From Spartobacteria bacterium UBA5019 (GTDB lineage Bacteria > Verrucomicrobiota > Verrucomicrobiia > Chthoniobacterales > Terrimicrobiaceae): a stretch of 55,343 nucleotides of DNA. The stretch spans positions 1 to 55,343 of the forward strand of contig DGXZ01000033.1 of assembly GCA_002396485.1 (NCBI GenBank). The letters run 5' to 3'. The notes below the pieces were generated by a model that searched no databases, was not told where the DNA came from, and saw nothing but the letters and a program-made list of their open reading frames with translations. Made by a program: the position numbers and the translations under genes. Below, piece by piece: positions 1-8,418 of this stretch (positions within the stretch are counted from its first letter, which is position 1; each line of letters begins with the position of its first letter).

Positions 1-8
1 CCCTAATT

Positions 9-773
9 TTGAAAATTCTGTCAATTCTGTCTAAAAAATCCTATGCCTTTTCCTTATTGGAAGTCCTTGTCGCCATATCGGTTCTATCCATCATTCTCGT
101 CATCCTTCTCAATATCGTCCAAAATGCCACAAGTCTCTGGCGGGGGGCCGAAAACAAGGTCGAGGCCTACCGCGAGGCTCGGGCGGGATTGCAGGTGATA
201 TCATCTGATTTGAAAAACATTCTGCCTACGACAAATGCCGATTTTTTCCGCACGAACCTCACCAACACACCGAATATCGGCTTCCTCGCTGCGCTACCCA
301 TCGGTTCGCAAGACACAACATCCAGCAAAAGCGATATTTGCGCCGTTGGCTACTTCGTCGCCTATGACAACAAAAGCCCCATCGCTGGCAACAACGGACG
401 CCAATCCTACAACCTTTACCGCTACTTTGTCGAAAGCAACGAGACCTTCACGAAGCTCAAAAACAACCCCGATAGCGTCTTAGACATCGAGCCCGACAGA
501 TTGGAGATTCTTGCCCGCAATGTGATCGATTTCAATGCAACCTATTTTACGACAGATGGAAGTAAATTTTACAAATGGACCCGCTCATCCGCGACAAACA
601 TGCCTGACCTGGTAGAAATCAAAATCACCTCGGTCAAAAACGATAGAACCATGCGCTTCGGAGCACGGAATACAGATGCCGAATGGAAGGATTTCTCCGC
701 AAACATAAACTCACCCGACTACTTAAAAAATACCAAAACCTTCACCACAAGAATCAAGCTCAATACACCGTGA
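9..773 (+). CDS. Verru_Chthon cassette protein C-like prepilin
   Basis: The 254-residue product starts with a short basic leader followed by a type IV prepilin N-terminus: KKSYA then FSLLEVLVAI, with a Glu five residues after the predicted prepilin-peptidase cleavage point and a hydrophobic helix at about 14-37. The rest is a globular, Asn/Thr-rich periplasmic domain. The next gene belongs to the Verru_Chthon A family, so this fits the C protein of that verrucomicrobial pseudopilin cassette (family known by name; function not established). TTG at 9 is used because it gives a normal-length leader; a TAA at 4-6 in another frame may end an upstream cassette gene. No Shine-Dalgarno sequence is visible. 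The DNA is more AT-rich than the genes after 4.5 kb. Confidence 0.8.
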   Translation: MKILSILSKKSYAFSLLEVLVAISVLSIILVILLNIVQNATSLWRGAENKVEAYREARAGLQVISSDLKNILPTTNADFFRTNLTNTPNIGFLAALPIGSQDTTSSKSDICAVGYFVAYDNKSPIAGNNGRQSYNLYRYFVESNETFTKLKNNPDSVLDIEPDRLEILARNVIDFNATYFTTDGSKFYKWTRSSATNMPDLVEIKITSVKNDRTMRFGARNTDAEWKDFSANINSPDYLKNTKTFTTRIKLNTP

Positions 774-789
774 TTCTGTATAAACTCCC

Positions 790-3537
790 ATGACAATCCG
801 CTCCCAGAAAGAAGCTTCCGCGCTTGTCACCACACTCTTAGTGATCGTGGTCCTGAGCACAATCATCGTGGCTTTCCTCACCAGCATGAACCTCGAGCGC
901 CGTATCGCCAAAAGCATACAATCCAAATACCAAGCGGAACTAGCTGCGGAGGCGGGAGTTAACATGATTGGTCAATCCATCGCGGAATCGATTGGAACCA
1001 ATGCAGGGTTTTTAGTCCTCTCAACTAACATCCAGAGTTCGTTGCATCCTGTTTTTTATATTCAAACTGGCGGCAACTCTTCCGCATCGAATGTGTTGCC
1101 TCTTATTTCGGGAAACCTAACAAGCTATCTGAGCACGCGAACCTCAGCGCCTGCGGCCTTAACAAATTATCTCGCACAAGCAACCAACACGAATTCCTCC
1201 AACGCGATCAATGTCAACAAAATGTCGGGCGGATTCAGAATTCTCGCCAATTCAGGCCTGACAAATTTCAATGCCCCTTGGATTTACTTCACAAATTCCA
1301 CCGGCAACACAAATATGCGCGTTGCCTTTTTTGTTGTTGATGAGCAGTCCAAATTGAATCTGGCGCAGCACGGATGGTCAACCAACACCAACCGATCGGG
1401 TTGGTCGAATGCTCCAGCCTTTGTTCCGATCTCGATTCCCGGAAACACAAATCTCCTCAATTCCAACTCCGCATACGCATTTGCATCTGCCACCAATAAA
1501 GCCCCTTGGATTCTCAATTATGCCCAGATTTTTCCTGATCGGGCGGATTACGAGGCCAAAAAACACCTCTACACCTATGTTAGCGGCCCCAGTCAGGATT
1601 TTATTTCGAGAGGCTTCACCAACACCAACGGGACATTTTCCAACTATGCCCAAGCCAACCTTCCCAAATGGAACATCAATGATAGAGCCACAAATACGAA
1701 TTTTGGCGGCACGGCCGCCATACGTGCTTCGAATATCGCAACCATCATCAACACCAACCTCCCCAACTTTGGAAAAAGGGACATTGCCATGTCAAATGGT
1801 CTGGGAGGAAATTACTTCCGCTACTTGGAACGCATTGCCGCGTCGATCGTGGATTATATCGACAGCGATGCCGAAGTCACCGTTCTGGCGGACGCCTCGC
1901 CGCTGGGCGAACCCGCCGGAAAAGAACTCGCACCACTCATTACCTCGATCGCTGAAAAATACAATTGGATCAGTGAAACCGGTGCAGGCACCTCCTGGAC
2001 AAACCAAATCACGCAAACGGTTTTTGTGCAGGTCTGGAATCCCTATCAAACAAATATAAGCGGGAATCTGACACTGGAAGTCACGACTTACCGACAAATC
2101 AAGATGCCGGGTCTGGGAGGGGCGATTTTGCCAAATGCAAGCACAATGCCCATTACAAATCTGCGACCAAATGAAATGAAGGTCTTCAAGAGCGCAACCA
2201 TTACCAATGTGGTTGTATCTATTCTAAAAGGAAGCGCCCTTGTCGCTAACCGCCCCCACCTCGATAAAACTGTCAGTAACGACACACTCTCGGATGCACA
2301 CTCTCGATATGATGCACTCTGGAATGGCGTGCCTTTTGATCGAACCCCGAACTTGGCGACAAACTTTTTTACCAATAATCCAGGCCTGGAAAAATCGCCC
2401 ATGGGTAAGAGTATTGATACGAGGATAAATTTAGGCGGCCCCAACCGATTCTCAATAAATTTTCTAAAATCAGTGACTGCGACTTCCGGTTACCGCGCCA
2501 TTGGCGATCCACGCCAGAACGCAATTTCCCCATATGATTGGGCAGATTCTACATCAACAAATAATGAGAATCGCTGGAATGGAAGGAACAGCTATACCAA
2601 CACCGATGAAAGGTCTCAAGATTACTCCAGCACATTTTCTTTAAGAGATTTCGTAAGATATAGTCCAACGGTAGGCACCAACATCGATTTGACCATCGCA
2701 GACCCCACATCCGCAACCTCCCCATATTCGATCACCGATACCACAAATGCCCCATTTTATTTGCGAAATTCCAAAATGGAATCCATTGGTGAACTTGGAA
2801 ATATATATGACCCAGCTCATGTCAATGATGTGGGATTCAGCACAAGAGGAACAGATTCGTGGTATGCCTCGGGTGGTGGTCGCACTTTGCGGATCGGAAT
2901 ACCGGAATTTGATTACCCAAACACCAACTTTGCAAACACCAGTGACGAAAAACGCACCCCGAGTTGGAACTCCCCCGGATACCGCAGCACACAGCTGCTG
3001 GACCTTTTCACCGTGGCACAAACCAACTCGAACGGGGTTCCAACGAATGCGCCAAGAATCAACATCAACACGGCTTCGCAGGATGTTTTAACAGCCCTTT
3101 TTTACAATCTGTCACAGAACGCCGATCTGGCTTTTACGAACTCCATTCTGACGCCAAATGCCGTCTCCAATCTGGCATCCCTCGTCATTTCAAACAGGCC
3201 ATTCTATAACTTGAGCGATGTTTATAAAATCACCCCCCAACTGCTTAACCCGACGAATTACAGTCCAACGCTCGGCAACAGCACTTCCACCAATATCGCG
3301 GCGATCAACGATGCCGGGCGAGAACAATTGCTGGCATCAATAATCGAGTTGGTTGAAACGCAATCTCGAAATTTTAAAGTCATTAGTATTGGGCAAGCTA
3401 TTGATCAGGGAGGAAAAGTTTTAGCCGAAGCTGTTCAAGAATCAATTATTACATTGAACTCTTATCCGATAACAAATACATCTGGAGCAATAGAATACCG
3501 CACTCGTTCCGTAATAGACCAAGTCAAAAAATACTAA
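790..3537 (+). CDS. Verru_Chthon cassette protein A
   Basis: This 915-residue protein begins with a PilX/GspK-like segment (ASALVTTLLVIVVLSTIIVA, about residues 9-28) followed by a hydrophilic helix with LERR and AELAAEAG. That is the pattern of a minor pseudopilin anchored by one N-terminal helix. The long exported part is very rich in Asn, Thr and Ser. Near the C-terminus (about 755-860) it has PRININTAS and a helix-hairpin-helix-like stretch typical of GspK-like minor pseudopilins. Length and N-terminus match the Verru_Chthon A family found in Verrucomicrobium and Chthoniobacter relatives. It follows the C protein by 16 nt and is presumably co-transcribed. The role of the cassette is unknown; a surface or secretion pseudopilus is inferred. 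Confidence 0.85.
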   Translation: MTIRSQKEASALVTTLLVIVVLSTIIVAFLTSMNLERRIAKSIQSKYQAELAAEAGVNMIGQSIAESIGTNAGFLVLSTNIQSSLHPVFYIQTGGNSSASNVLPLISGNLTSYLSTRTSAPAALTNYLAQATNTNSSNAINVNKMSGGFRILANSGLTNFNAPWIYFTNSTGNTNMRVAFFVVDEQSKLNLAQHGWSTNTNRSGWSNAPAFVPISIPGNTNLLNSNSAYAFASATNKAPWILNYAQIFPDRADYEAKKHLYTYVSGPSQDFISRGFTNTNGTFSNYAQANLPKWNINDRATNTNFGGTAAIRASNIATIINTNLPNFGKRDIAMSNGLGGNYFRYLERIAASIVDYIDSDAEVTVLADASPLGEPAGKELAPLITSIAEKYNWISETGAGTSWTNQITQTVFVQVWNPYQTNISGNLTLEVTTYRQIKMPGLGGAILPNASTMPITNLRPNEMKVFKSATITNVVVSILKGSALVANRPHLDKTVSNDTLSDAHSRYDALWNGVPFDRTPNLATNFFTNNPGLEKSPMGKSIDTRINLGGPNRFSINFLKSVTATSGYRAIGDPRQNAISPYDWADSTSTNNENRWNGRNSYTNTDERSQDYSSTFSLRDFVRYSPTVGTNIDLTIADPTSATSPYSITDTTNAPFYLRNSKMESIGELGNIYDPAHVNDVGFSTRGTDSWYASGGGRTLRIGIPEFDYPNTNFANTSDEKRTPSWNSPGYRSTQLLDLFTVAQTNSNGVPTNAPRININTASQDVLTALFYNLSQNADLAFTNSILTPNAVSNLASLVISNRPFYNLSDVYKITPQLLNPTNYSPTLGNSTSTNIAAINDAGREQLLASIIELVETQSRNFKVISIGQAIDQGGKVLAEAVQESIITLNSYPITNTSGAIEYRTRSVIDQVKKY

Positions 3538-3543
3538 GTAGAT

Positions 3544-4218
3544 ATGATAGCCTTTCAGCTTTTAGCCGCAGTCATTGGGTTAACCATCCAGTCCTTACAT
3601 GCCCAAGAACCAATCCAGTCGCCAACGCCATCCCGTTCCTCTGTGCAATTCTTAAATGCTGCAAGTGCTAAAGATATAAATCTAGAAATTAAAGATTTTC
3701 ATATTTATAAAAATTTGACACCCGGAACGAAAATCCACGGAGGGCACTTTGATTTTACAACATGGAAACTCAAAGCAACCTCCGGGGTGGATGAATCTGC
3801 TTTGGTCGAAAAATCGTTTGTCAAAACACCAAATACATCCTCCACGGTTGTCTTGGTTGGCAATTTTCAATGGTTGCTAGATGAGAATGGAAAAAAGCTT
3901 AAGCTTCAAGCCGACATTCTTAACTTTGACCACGAATTGGCTAATGACAAGAATCCAAACGTTCTCACTATCGTTAATGGCATCACGGACAAAATTATTC
4001 GAGTATCTGTAAATGAATCAGAGTTTAAGGAAGTTTATCCTATGTCTCACAAAACATGGTATGGTTTGCCTGATGTCAGCGAGGCAAAAGCTATACATGG
4101 AAAGCAAACAATCCGCCTACCTGTAAAATACAAAGGCGATTTAAATGCTGGTATTGTTGCATTTTTCGAGTTAAATGGTGAAATTAACTACGCCGCCATG
4201 CCCCAAACTGCTTTTTAA
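3544..4218 (+). CDS. Exported hypothetical protein of the cassette operon
   Basis: The 224-residue product begins 6 nt after the cassette A gene, so it is almost certainly in the same transcript. Residues 1-20 form a signal peptide ending at SLHAQ. The mature part has no further membrane helix and looks beta-rich, with many short hydrophobic strands separated by charged and Asn/Lys-rich turns. I do not recognise a family. Its coding sequence is the most AT-rich in the window. Position suggests a periplasmic accessory of the Verru_Chthon apparatus; that is inference from context only. Confidence 0.7.
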   Translation: MIAFQLLAAVIGLTIQSLHAQEPIQSPTPSRSSVQFLNAASAKDINLEIKDFHIYKNLTPGTKIHGGHFDFTTWKLKATSGVDESALVEKSFVKTPNTSSTVVLVGNFQWLLDENGKKLKLQADILNFDHELANDKNPNVLTIVNGITDKIIRVSVNESEFKEVYPMSHKTWYGLPDVSEAKAIHGKQTIRLPVKYKGDLNAGIVAFFELNGEINYAAMPQTAF

Positions 4219-4243
4219 ACAGCATTACTCACTATATTTTTAA

Positions 4244-4486
4244 CATAAAGATGCTAATTTTTTTCTAATTCTATGCGAAACCGAGATTTTTCTGATCCAC
4301 AAGGAACGCGGAAAAATCGACTACAAACGCCAACTGGCGGTCTTCAAATTCAAGGCAAACCGGAATTACACAGGAATCATACTGCCTGCCGCCGAAATCC
4401 CATCCCGCCCCGTGCTGCGCATTTCGGATTCGAATCAAGACTGGGAAGGTATTCGCTTACCATCCGAAAAGGAAATCGAGGATTAG
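4244..4486 (+). pseudogene. Headless 3' gene fragment
   Basis: After an in-frame stop at 4241-4243 an open frame runs about 80 codons to the TAG at 4484-4486 without a plausible start codon (no ATG, GTG or TTG near its beginning). The translation is protein-like: ETEIFLIHKERGKIDYK, then a segment containing AVFKFKANRNY, ending IRLPSEKEIED. It reads like the C-terminus of a real protein whose 5' part has been lost. It sits exactly where the AT-rich cassette gives way to GC-rich DNA, so it may mark a deletion or recombination junction. The family is unknown. The remaining gap from 4219 to 4538 holds nothing else I can support. Confidence 0.5.
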
Positions 4487-4538
4487 AAAAACCGGACATA
4501 TCAAGTCCCTGTGTTGAGCGTCCCGACTCTGACCACTC

Positions 4539-6017
4539 TCATTTCAAAATCTCCACTTCGCCCGCAGTGAGCGGGGTGATGTGGCGGAGGCCTTGGACGA
4601 GGTATTCCTCGACGACGGCTCCATTTCCTTGCAGGAGGCGGAGGCTATCGGGAGCGGGACCGCGTTGGATGGCAACGCGTTGGATATCCGGGCTGTGGCT
4701 GACTATGGCGAGCGGGAGGCCATCGGCGGTCGTGAGTTGAACGCCCTCCGGCCCGAATGCGGCTTGGAGAGTGACTTCGTCATGCTTGCCGGTGAGCGGG
4801 TTTTCATCCAAGCGGAAGCGGAGTGACGCAGGTTGAGGGACGGCAGTTGCATTCGCGCTGGCCTGCCCATCCACGAAACCAAAAGCCGGAGCGTCCTGAA
4901 TCGATCGTTCCCATTCGATGGACCATCCACCTTCAGGATTCCGCGAAAGAACCCGCAGTCGCTGCAAACCGGGAGACTCTTCCAGAACAGAAAAATCATC
5001 GCTAGTGCGCGAGGCGCGAACCAAGACGGGTTGAGGGTCGCTGAGCTTAGGGACAAGTGCCCGCAGGATGCCACCCTCGAAATTCGCCTGTGCGACGACC
5101 GGCGAGGCGTCGGGATCCATCGAAGTGCCAGTGAACCACAGTGTCTTGCCCTCCCCAAACGAGAGTGAAGTCACACTCGCAGGGAGCGGGATTTTTGCGA
5201 ACGGCTCCCCCGACGTGGAGAGCCATAGACTGCCGCCGGAGACACCTGCGATACCAGTCTCCGCAGCAGCGAGAGTTCCAAAACGAGCCGGAACCTGTAA
5301 TTGAGACGCAGCGCCATCGAGCGTGACGCTTTTCATGAGATCGCCCTCAAAAAAATAGACACGCTCATTGTCTGCCGCGAGCGCTGTCGGGCGAGTGTCA
5401 GCCGGCAGGGCGGCGTCCGATAAGTCACTACCGTCCTCCAGCGAAAAAACTTTCCAACTCTGGCCAGCGTGAACAACGGCCGCACTATTGGTTGCTGCAA
5501 GCAAGATGCTGGGCGTTGAGGCCGCCCCAATCTCCCTACTCCACAGGAACCCCGCCTCATTTGAATAACGTCCACAGAAGGTTTTTCCGGCAGCAGTGGT
5601 CCCAGCGACCAGAAAGTTACCGCTTGGCAACATCAAAAAATCTTCGATCCGGCGCGGCATGGGGGATTCTGCTGAGGAGACCCAGTCATTAAAATGAAAA
5701 GCCTCACCCTCCACCGTGAGATCGCCTATGAGATAGCCCCTCAAAAAATATCGACCGACTGGCACCTTCTGCCCTGCATCATCGCGACCGTCCCACTGCG
5801 TGATGTAGCCATTGAGCCCGACACGAAAAGCGTCCTCGCCATCCAGCACGTGAAGCATTCTAACCAACTTGCCCGCCTTATTGAAGACCCCCAGCGTGAT
5901 CAATCCCTGCCCTGGCACAGCGAAGGCAATCTCCTGCGTATCGCGCGGAGCCGCCTGCAGCAACGAAACAGCAAAAACCAATGCGAGCGCAAAGGCGCAT
6001 AACCTTGGGAGGGCCAT
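4539..6017 (-). CDS. Secreted FlgD-Ig / beta-propeller-like protein
   Basis: The open frame is longer, but ATG at 6017 gives a clean signal peptide (MALPRLCAFALALVFAVSLL, cleaved near LQA) and a 492-residue product. Residues about 20-100 match a FlgD-type Ig-like domain (GVFNKAGKLVRML ... WDGRDDAGQKVPVGRYFLRG). After it come repeated short blades with WSREIG, VYFFEGD, LWFTGTS and similar patterns, suggesting a beta-propeller. A periplasmic or surface role is likely; no catalytic motif is seen. The start codon overlaps a small repeated sequence also found at 31087-31104, and a GGAGG lies directly against the ATG, too close to be an ordinary ribosome site. It lies downstream of the GH57 gene on the same strand. 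Confidence 0.75.
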   Translation of the reverse strand: MALPRLCAFALALVFAVSLLQAAPRDTQEIAFAVPGQGLITLGVFNKAGKLVRMLHVLDGEDAFRVGLNGYITQWDGRDDAGQKVPVGRYFLRGYLIGDLTVEGEAFHFNDWVSSAESPMPRRIEDFLMLPSGNFLVAGTTAAGKTFCGRYSNEAGFLWSREIGAASTPSILLAATNSAAVVHAGQSWKVFSLEDGSDLSDAALPADTRPTALAADNERVYFFEGDLMKSVTLDGAASQLQVPARFGTLAAAETGIAGVSGGSLWLSTSGEPFAKIPLPASVTSLSFGEGKTLWFTGTSMDPDASPVVAQANFEGGILRALVPKLSDPQPVLVRASRTSDDFSVLEESPGLQRLRVLSRNPEGGWSIEWERSIQDAPAFGFVDGQASANATAVPQPASLRFRLDENPLTGKHDEVTLQAAFGPEGVQLTTADGLPLAIVSHSPDIQRVAIQRGPAPDSLRLLQGNGAVVEEYLVQGLRHITPLTAGEVEILK

Positions 6018-6031
6018 CCTCCGGCATGGCC
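6012..6031 (-). repeat. Short dispersed repeat copy (with 31087)
   Basis: On the minus strand this reads GGCCATGCCGGAGGATGGCC. Its first 18 bases recur exactly at 31087-31104 on the plus strand. The copy spans the start codon of the exported beta-propeller gene. In both places a GCGGCTGAAAA motif lies within about 40 bp, on opposite sides of the shared core. This looks like a low-copy intergenic element rather than chance. Confidence 0.5.
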
Positions 6032-6076
6032 GATTTTTCAGCCGCGAAGCGGCGTGGGCTGTACAAGCAGAAAGGC

Positions 6077-6103
6077 TCTCACGGAGGCGCAGAGACACAG
6101 AGG
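6077..6103 (+). repeat. CACGGAG-type dispersed repeat copy
   Basis: This stretch contains CACGGAGGCGCAGAGACACA followed by GAGG. It belongs with a related copy at 36128-36154 and a reverse-complement copy at 16346-16366. All three are intergenic and share spaced GGAG/AGAG purine runs separated by CAC. It lies between the GH57 gene and the beta-propeller gene. Confidence 0.5.
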
Positions 6104-6115
6104 CCGTTGGCAAAA

Positions 6116-7696
6116 TCACAGGTAGTGTTTCCAATCGAGATTCGGGAAAATGTTGTCCCGCGCCTCGCAGGCAGAAAGGATCGCCTCGTTGGGCTCGCCG
6201 CTCTCCAGCATTTCGTGAAGTTTGTTGAAGCGCAGAATGTGGTCCTTCGTGCGGCGCGTTGCGTAATCCACCGCCGTGCCGGTTTTCATGAGAAACGCCC
6301 AGTCGCTGGATTGCGCGAGCAGAAGCTCTCGGGCGAGTTGCTGGAGGAGGCGCTTGGTAAAAACCGAGCGGGTGTTCTGATGCACCCGCGCCGCAGACGT
6401 CATGCGGCGGGCAGCGGCATGGAGGTGCGGGTAGATCCAAGCGTTGCACCGGTCGAGCCAAACTTCCCAGTAGCCCTTGTTTCCCCAACTCGAAGGCGAT
6501 GGGCTCACCATCTGCTGCGTGGGATTTTCCTTCAAATAGGCCCCGGGCGTCGTGAGTCGGAAGGCATTCTGATCGTAGGCCGCCTTGCGCAAAAAGAAAT
6601 CCAGAAACTCCGGCCCCTCATACCACCAGTGGCCAAAAAGCTCGGCATCGAAGGGACTCAAGATAACCGGATCGATCGGCAGCATCGATTTCAAATGCTC
6701 AAACTGCCGGATACGGGCGTTCAGGAAGTCCCCCGCATGATGGTCCGCCGCAGCCATCGCCCACGCGCGGTTGTAGATTTGCTTGTCCGGCGAGCCGGTA
6801 ATGCGGTGATACTTGAAGCCCGTGTTGCGGCGGCAGCCCATGTCCGGCAGCATCGTGCGGAGATAGTCCTCCGGCAACTCCATGCCGATGTCGCGGTAGA
6901 AATCTCGATAGGCCGGATCACCCGGATACCCCTCGCGTGCGCTCCAGACCTGCTTGCTCGACTCGCGGTCGCGTCCAAAGACAGCCGGCCCTGCGGGTGT
7001 GAAATACGGCGCGTAAATGGCAAAGCGCGGCCTCGGCTCGCCATACATGAGGCCATGGGCATCCACGACGAACCAACGCAGATTCGCCTCCTGCAACAGG
7101 CTGTCCACACGCGGCACATACCCGCACTCGGGAAGCCAGATGCCCTCGGGAGGGCGCCCGAAGCACTCGCGATGGTAGTCGCAGCCAATGAGAATTTGCG
7201 CCCTCATTGCCTCCGGCACAATCTCCATGAGCGGCAGGAAGCCATGCGTTGCGGCACAGGTGATGATTTCAATAATGCCATCCGCCTGGAGCTGGGCGAA
7301 TGCCCCCACAATATCGCGGTTGATTTCCCGTGTGTAAAAATCCAGCGCCTCCGAGAGACGGGCGTGATAATGCCGCGCCACATCGCGCATCGCGGCGTCA
7401 TGGGCCGTGCGCTCGACCTCCATCGCCGCCAAGTCGACACCGCGCGCCATGTATCGCTCGGAGCGTGCCTGCAGCAGCGGATCCCGCAACATCGCGCAGA
7501 GTGGGGGTGTGAGGGTGAATGTGAGCTTCACTGGCGCCTTGTCGAAAACAAGGCGGCGCAGGTTTTTCAGAAGCGGAATGTAACACTCGAGAATGGCCTC
7601 AAAAAGCCAGTCCTCCTCTAAAAATTCTTCATGCTCCGGGTGCCTCACCCACGGCAAGTGGGCGTGCAGGAGAAGGGCAAGGGAACCTTGATGCAT
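6116..7696 (-). CDS. GH57 family 1,4-alpha-glucan branching enzyme (DUF1957 type)
   Basis: This 526-residue protein has the GH57 N-terminus (LALLLHAHLPWVRHPE, residues 6-21) and the length of the bacterial/archaeal GH57 glucan-branching enzymes. The conserved catalytic regions are visible: GIWLPECGY, with the nucleophile Glu near 190, and SPFDAELFGHWWYEGPE, with the acid/base Asp near 350. A helical C-terminal domain (about 410-526) includes SYWEVWLDR-like and SSDWAFLMKTGT segments typical of this subfamily. It would form alpha-1,6 branches in glycogen-like glucan in the cytoplasm. It lies 53 nt downstream of rdgB and may share the carB-rdgB transcript. ATG at 7696 is used because the HAHLPW motif follows it directly. 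Confidence 0.92.
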   Translation of the reverse strand: MHQGSLALLLHAHLPWVRHPEHEEFLEEDWLFEAILECYIPLLKNLRRLVFDKAPVKLTFTLTPPLCAMLRDPLLQARSERYMARGVDLAAMEVERTAHDAAMRDVARHYHARLSEALDFYTREINRDIVGAFAQLQADGIIEIITCAATHGFLPLMEIVPEAMRAQILIGCDYHRECFGRPPEGIWLPECGYVPRVDSLLQEANLRWFVVDAHGLMYGEPRPRFAIYAPYFTPAGPAVFGRDRESSKQVWSAREGYPGDPAYRDFYRDIGMELPEDYLRTMLPDMGCRRNTGFKYHRITGSPDKQIYNRAWAMAAADHHAGDFLNARIRQFEHLKSMLPIDPVILSPFDAELFGHWWYEGPEFLDFFLRKAAYDQNAFRLTTPGAYLKENPTQQMVSPSPSSWGNKGYWEVWLDRCNAWIYPHLHAAARRMTSAARVHQNTRSVFTKRLLQQLARELLLAQSSDWAFLMKTGTAVDYATRRTKDHILRFNKLHEMLESGEPNEAILSACEARDNIFPNLDWKHYL

Positions 7697-7749
7697 AAGG
7701 CGTCACGGCATCATATCCAGACCAACGAGCGCGACAAGCGCGCAAAGTT

Positions 7750-8355
7750 TCAATCGTTCCATCCACTCCAAGCCAGCAGGCCAGCAAGAGCCCTGGCGCG
7801 GTGGCTCAATGCGTTTTTCACATCCGAACCAAGCTGTGCAAAGGTCTCACAATGCCCCTCCGGAACGAAGATCGGATCGTAGCCGAATCCGCCAGAGCCT
7901 TTTTCCTGGTTGATGATAACCCCCTCGACCGAGCCACTGAAAGCCGCAAGCTTGCGACCCGCCCGCGCCAGCACGATCACACAGCGGAAACGCGCCGAGC
8001 GTTCCTTGCCGCGCACACCCTCGAGCTTCTCTAAAAGCAAAGCACGGTTCGAGGCATCCGTCGCTCCTTCCCCTGAGAACCTGGCCGACCAGACGCCCGG
8101 CGCGCCATCAAGGGCATCCACCTCAAGTCCGGAGTCATCCGCAATCACCCACCCGTCAAAATGCCCCGATACGGCCAAAGCCTTGAGCGTGGCATTGTCC
8201 TCAAAAGTCAGCCCCGTCTCCTCTACCTCCCCCACTCCAATGGTGTCGGAGAGATTCAGAACCTCAAATTCCGCACCCAGAATTTCCCGGATCTCACCGA
8301 CCTTATGGTTATTACGAGTCGATACAAGCAAGCTGCGCGGAATCGATTTGTTCAT
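7750..8355 (-). CDS. rdgB: XTP/dITP diphosphatase (RdgB/HAM1)
   Basis: The 201-residue length is normal for the RdgB/HAM1 family, which hydrolyses XTP, dITP and ITP to keep deaminated purines out of DNA and RNA. Family signatures are clear: STRNNHKVGEI at the N-terminus, ADDSGLEVDAL with the catalytic acidic residues near 72-76, GSGGFGYDPIF, and the C-terminal SHRARAL. It lies 63 nt downstream of carB in the same direction and 53 nt upstream of the GH57 gene. Confidence 0.97.
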   Translation of the reverse strand: MNKSIPRSLLVSTRNNHKVGEIREILGAEFEVLNLSDTIGVGEVEETGLTFEDNATLKALAVSGHFDGWVIADDSGLEVDALDGAPGVWSARFSGEGATDASNRALLLEKLEGVRGKERSARFRCVIVLARAGRKLAAFSGSVEGVIINQEKGSGGFGYDPIFVPEGHCETFAQLGSDVKNALSHRARALAGLLAWSGWND

Positions 8356-8418
8356 GAGATTTTTAGACAGATGAAACTGGCCACTTCGCCCTTTTCTATC
8401 GAAGACCCAAGGTCAAGT

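Noticed and set aside
5981..7621. 546-residue plus-strand open frame opposite the GH57 gene
   Set aside because: It is antisense to a gene with clear catalytic motifs, is Arg/His-rich and matches no domain pattern.
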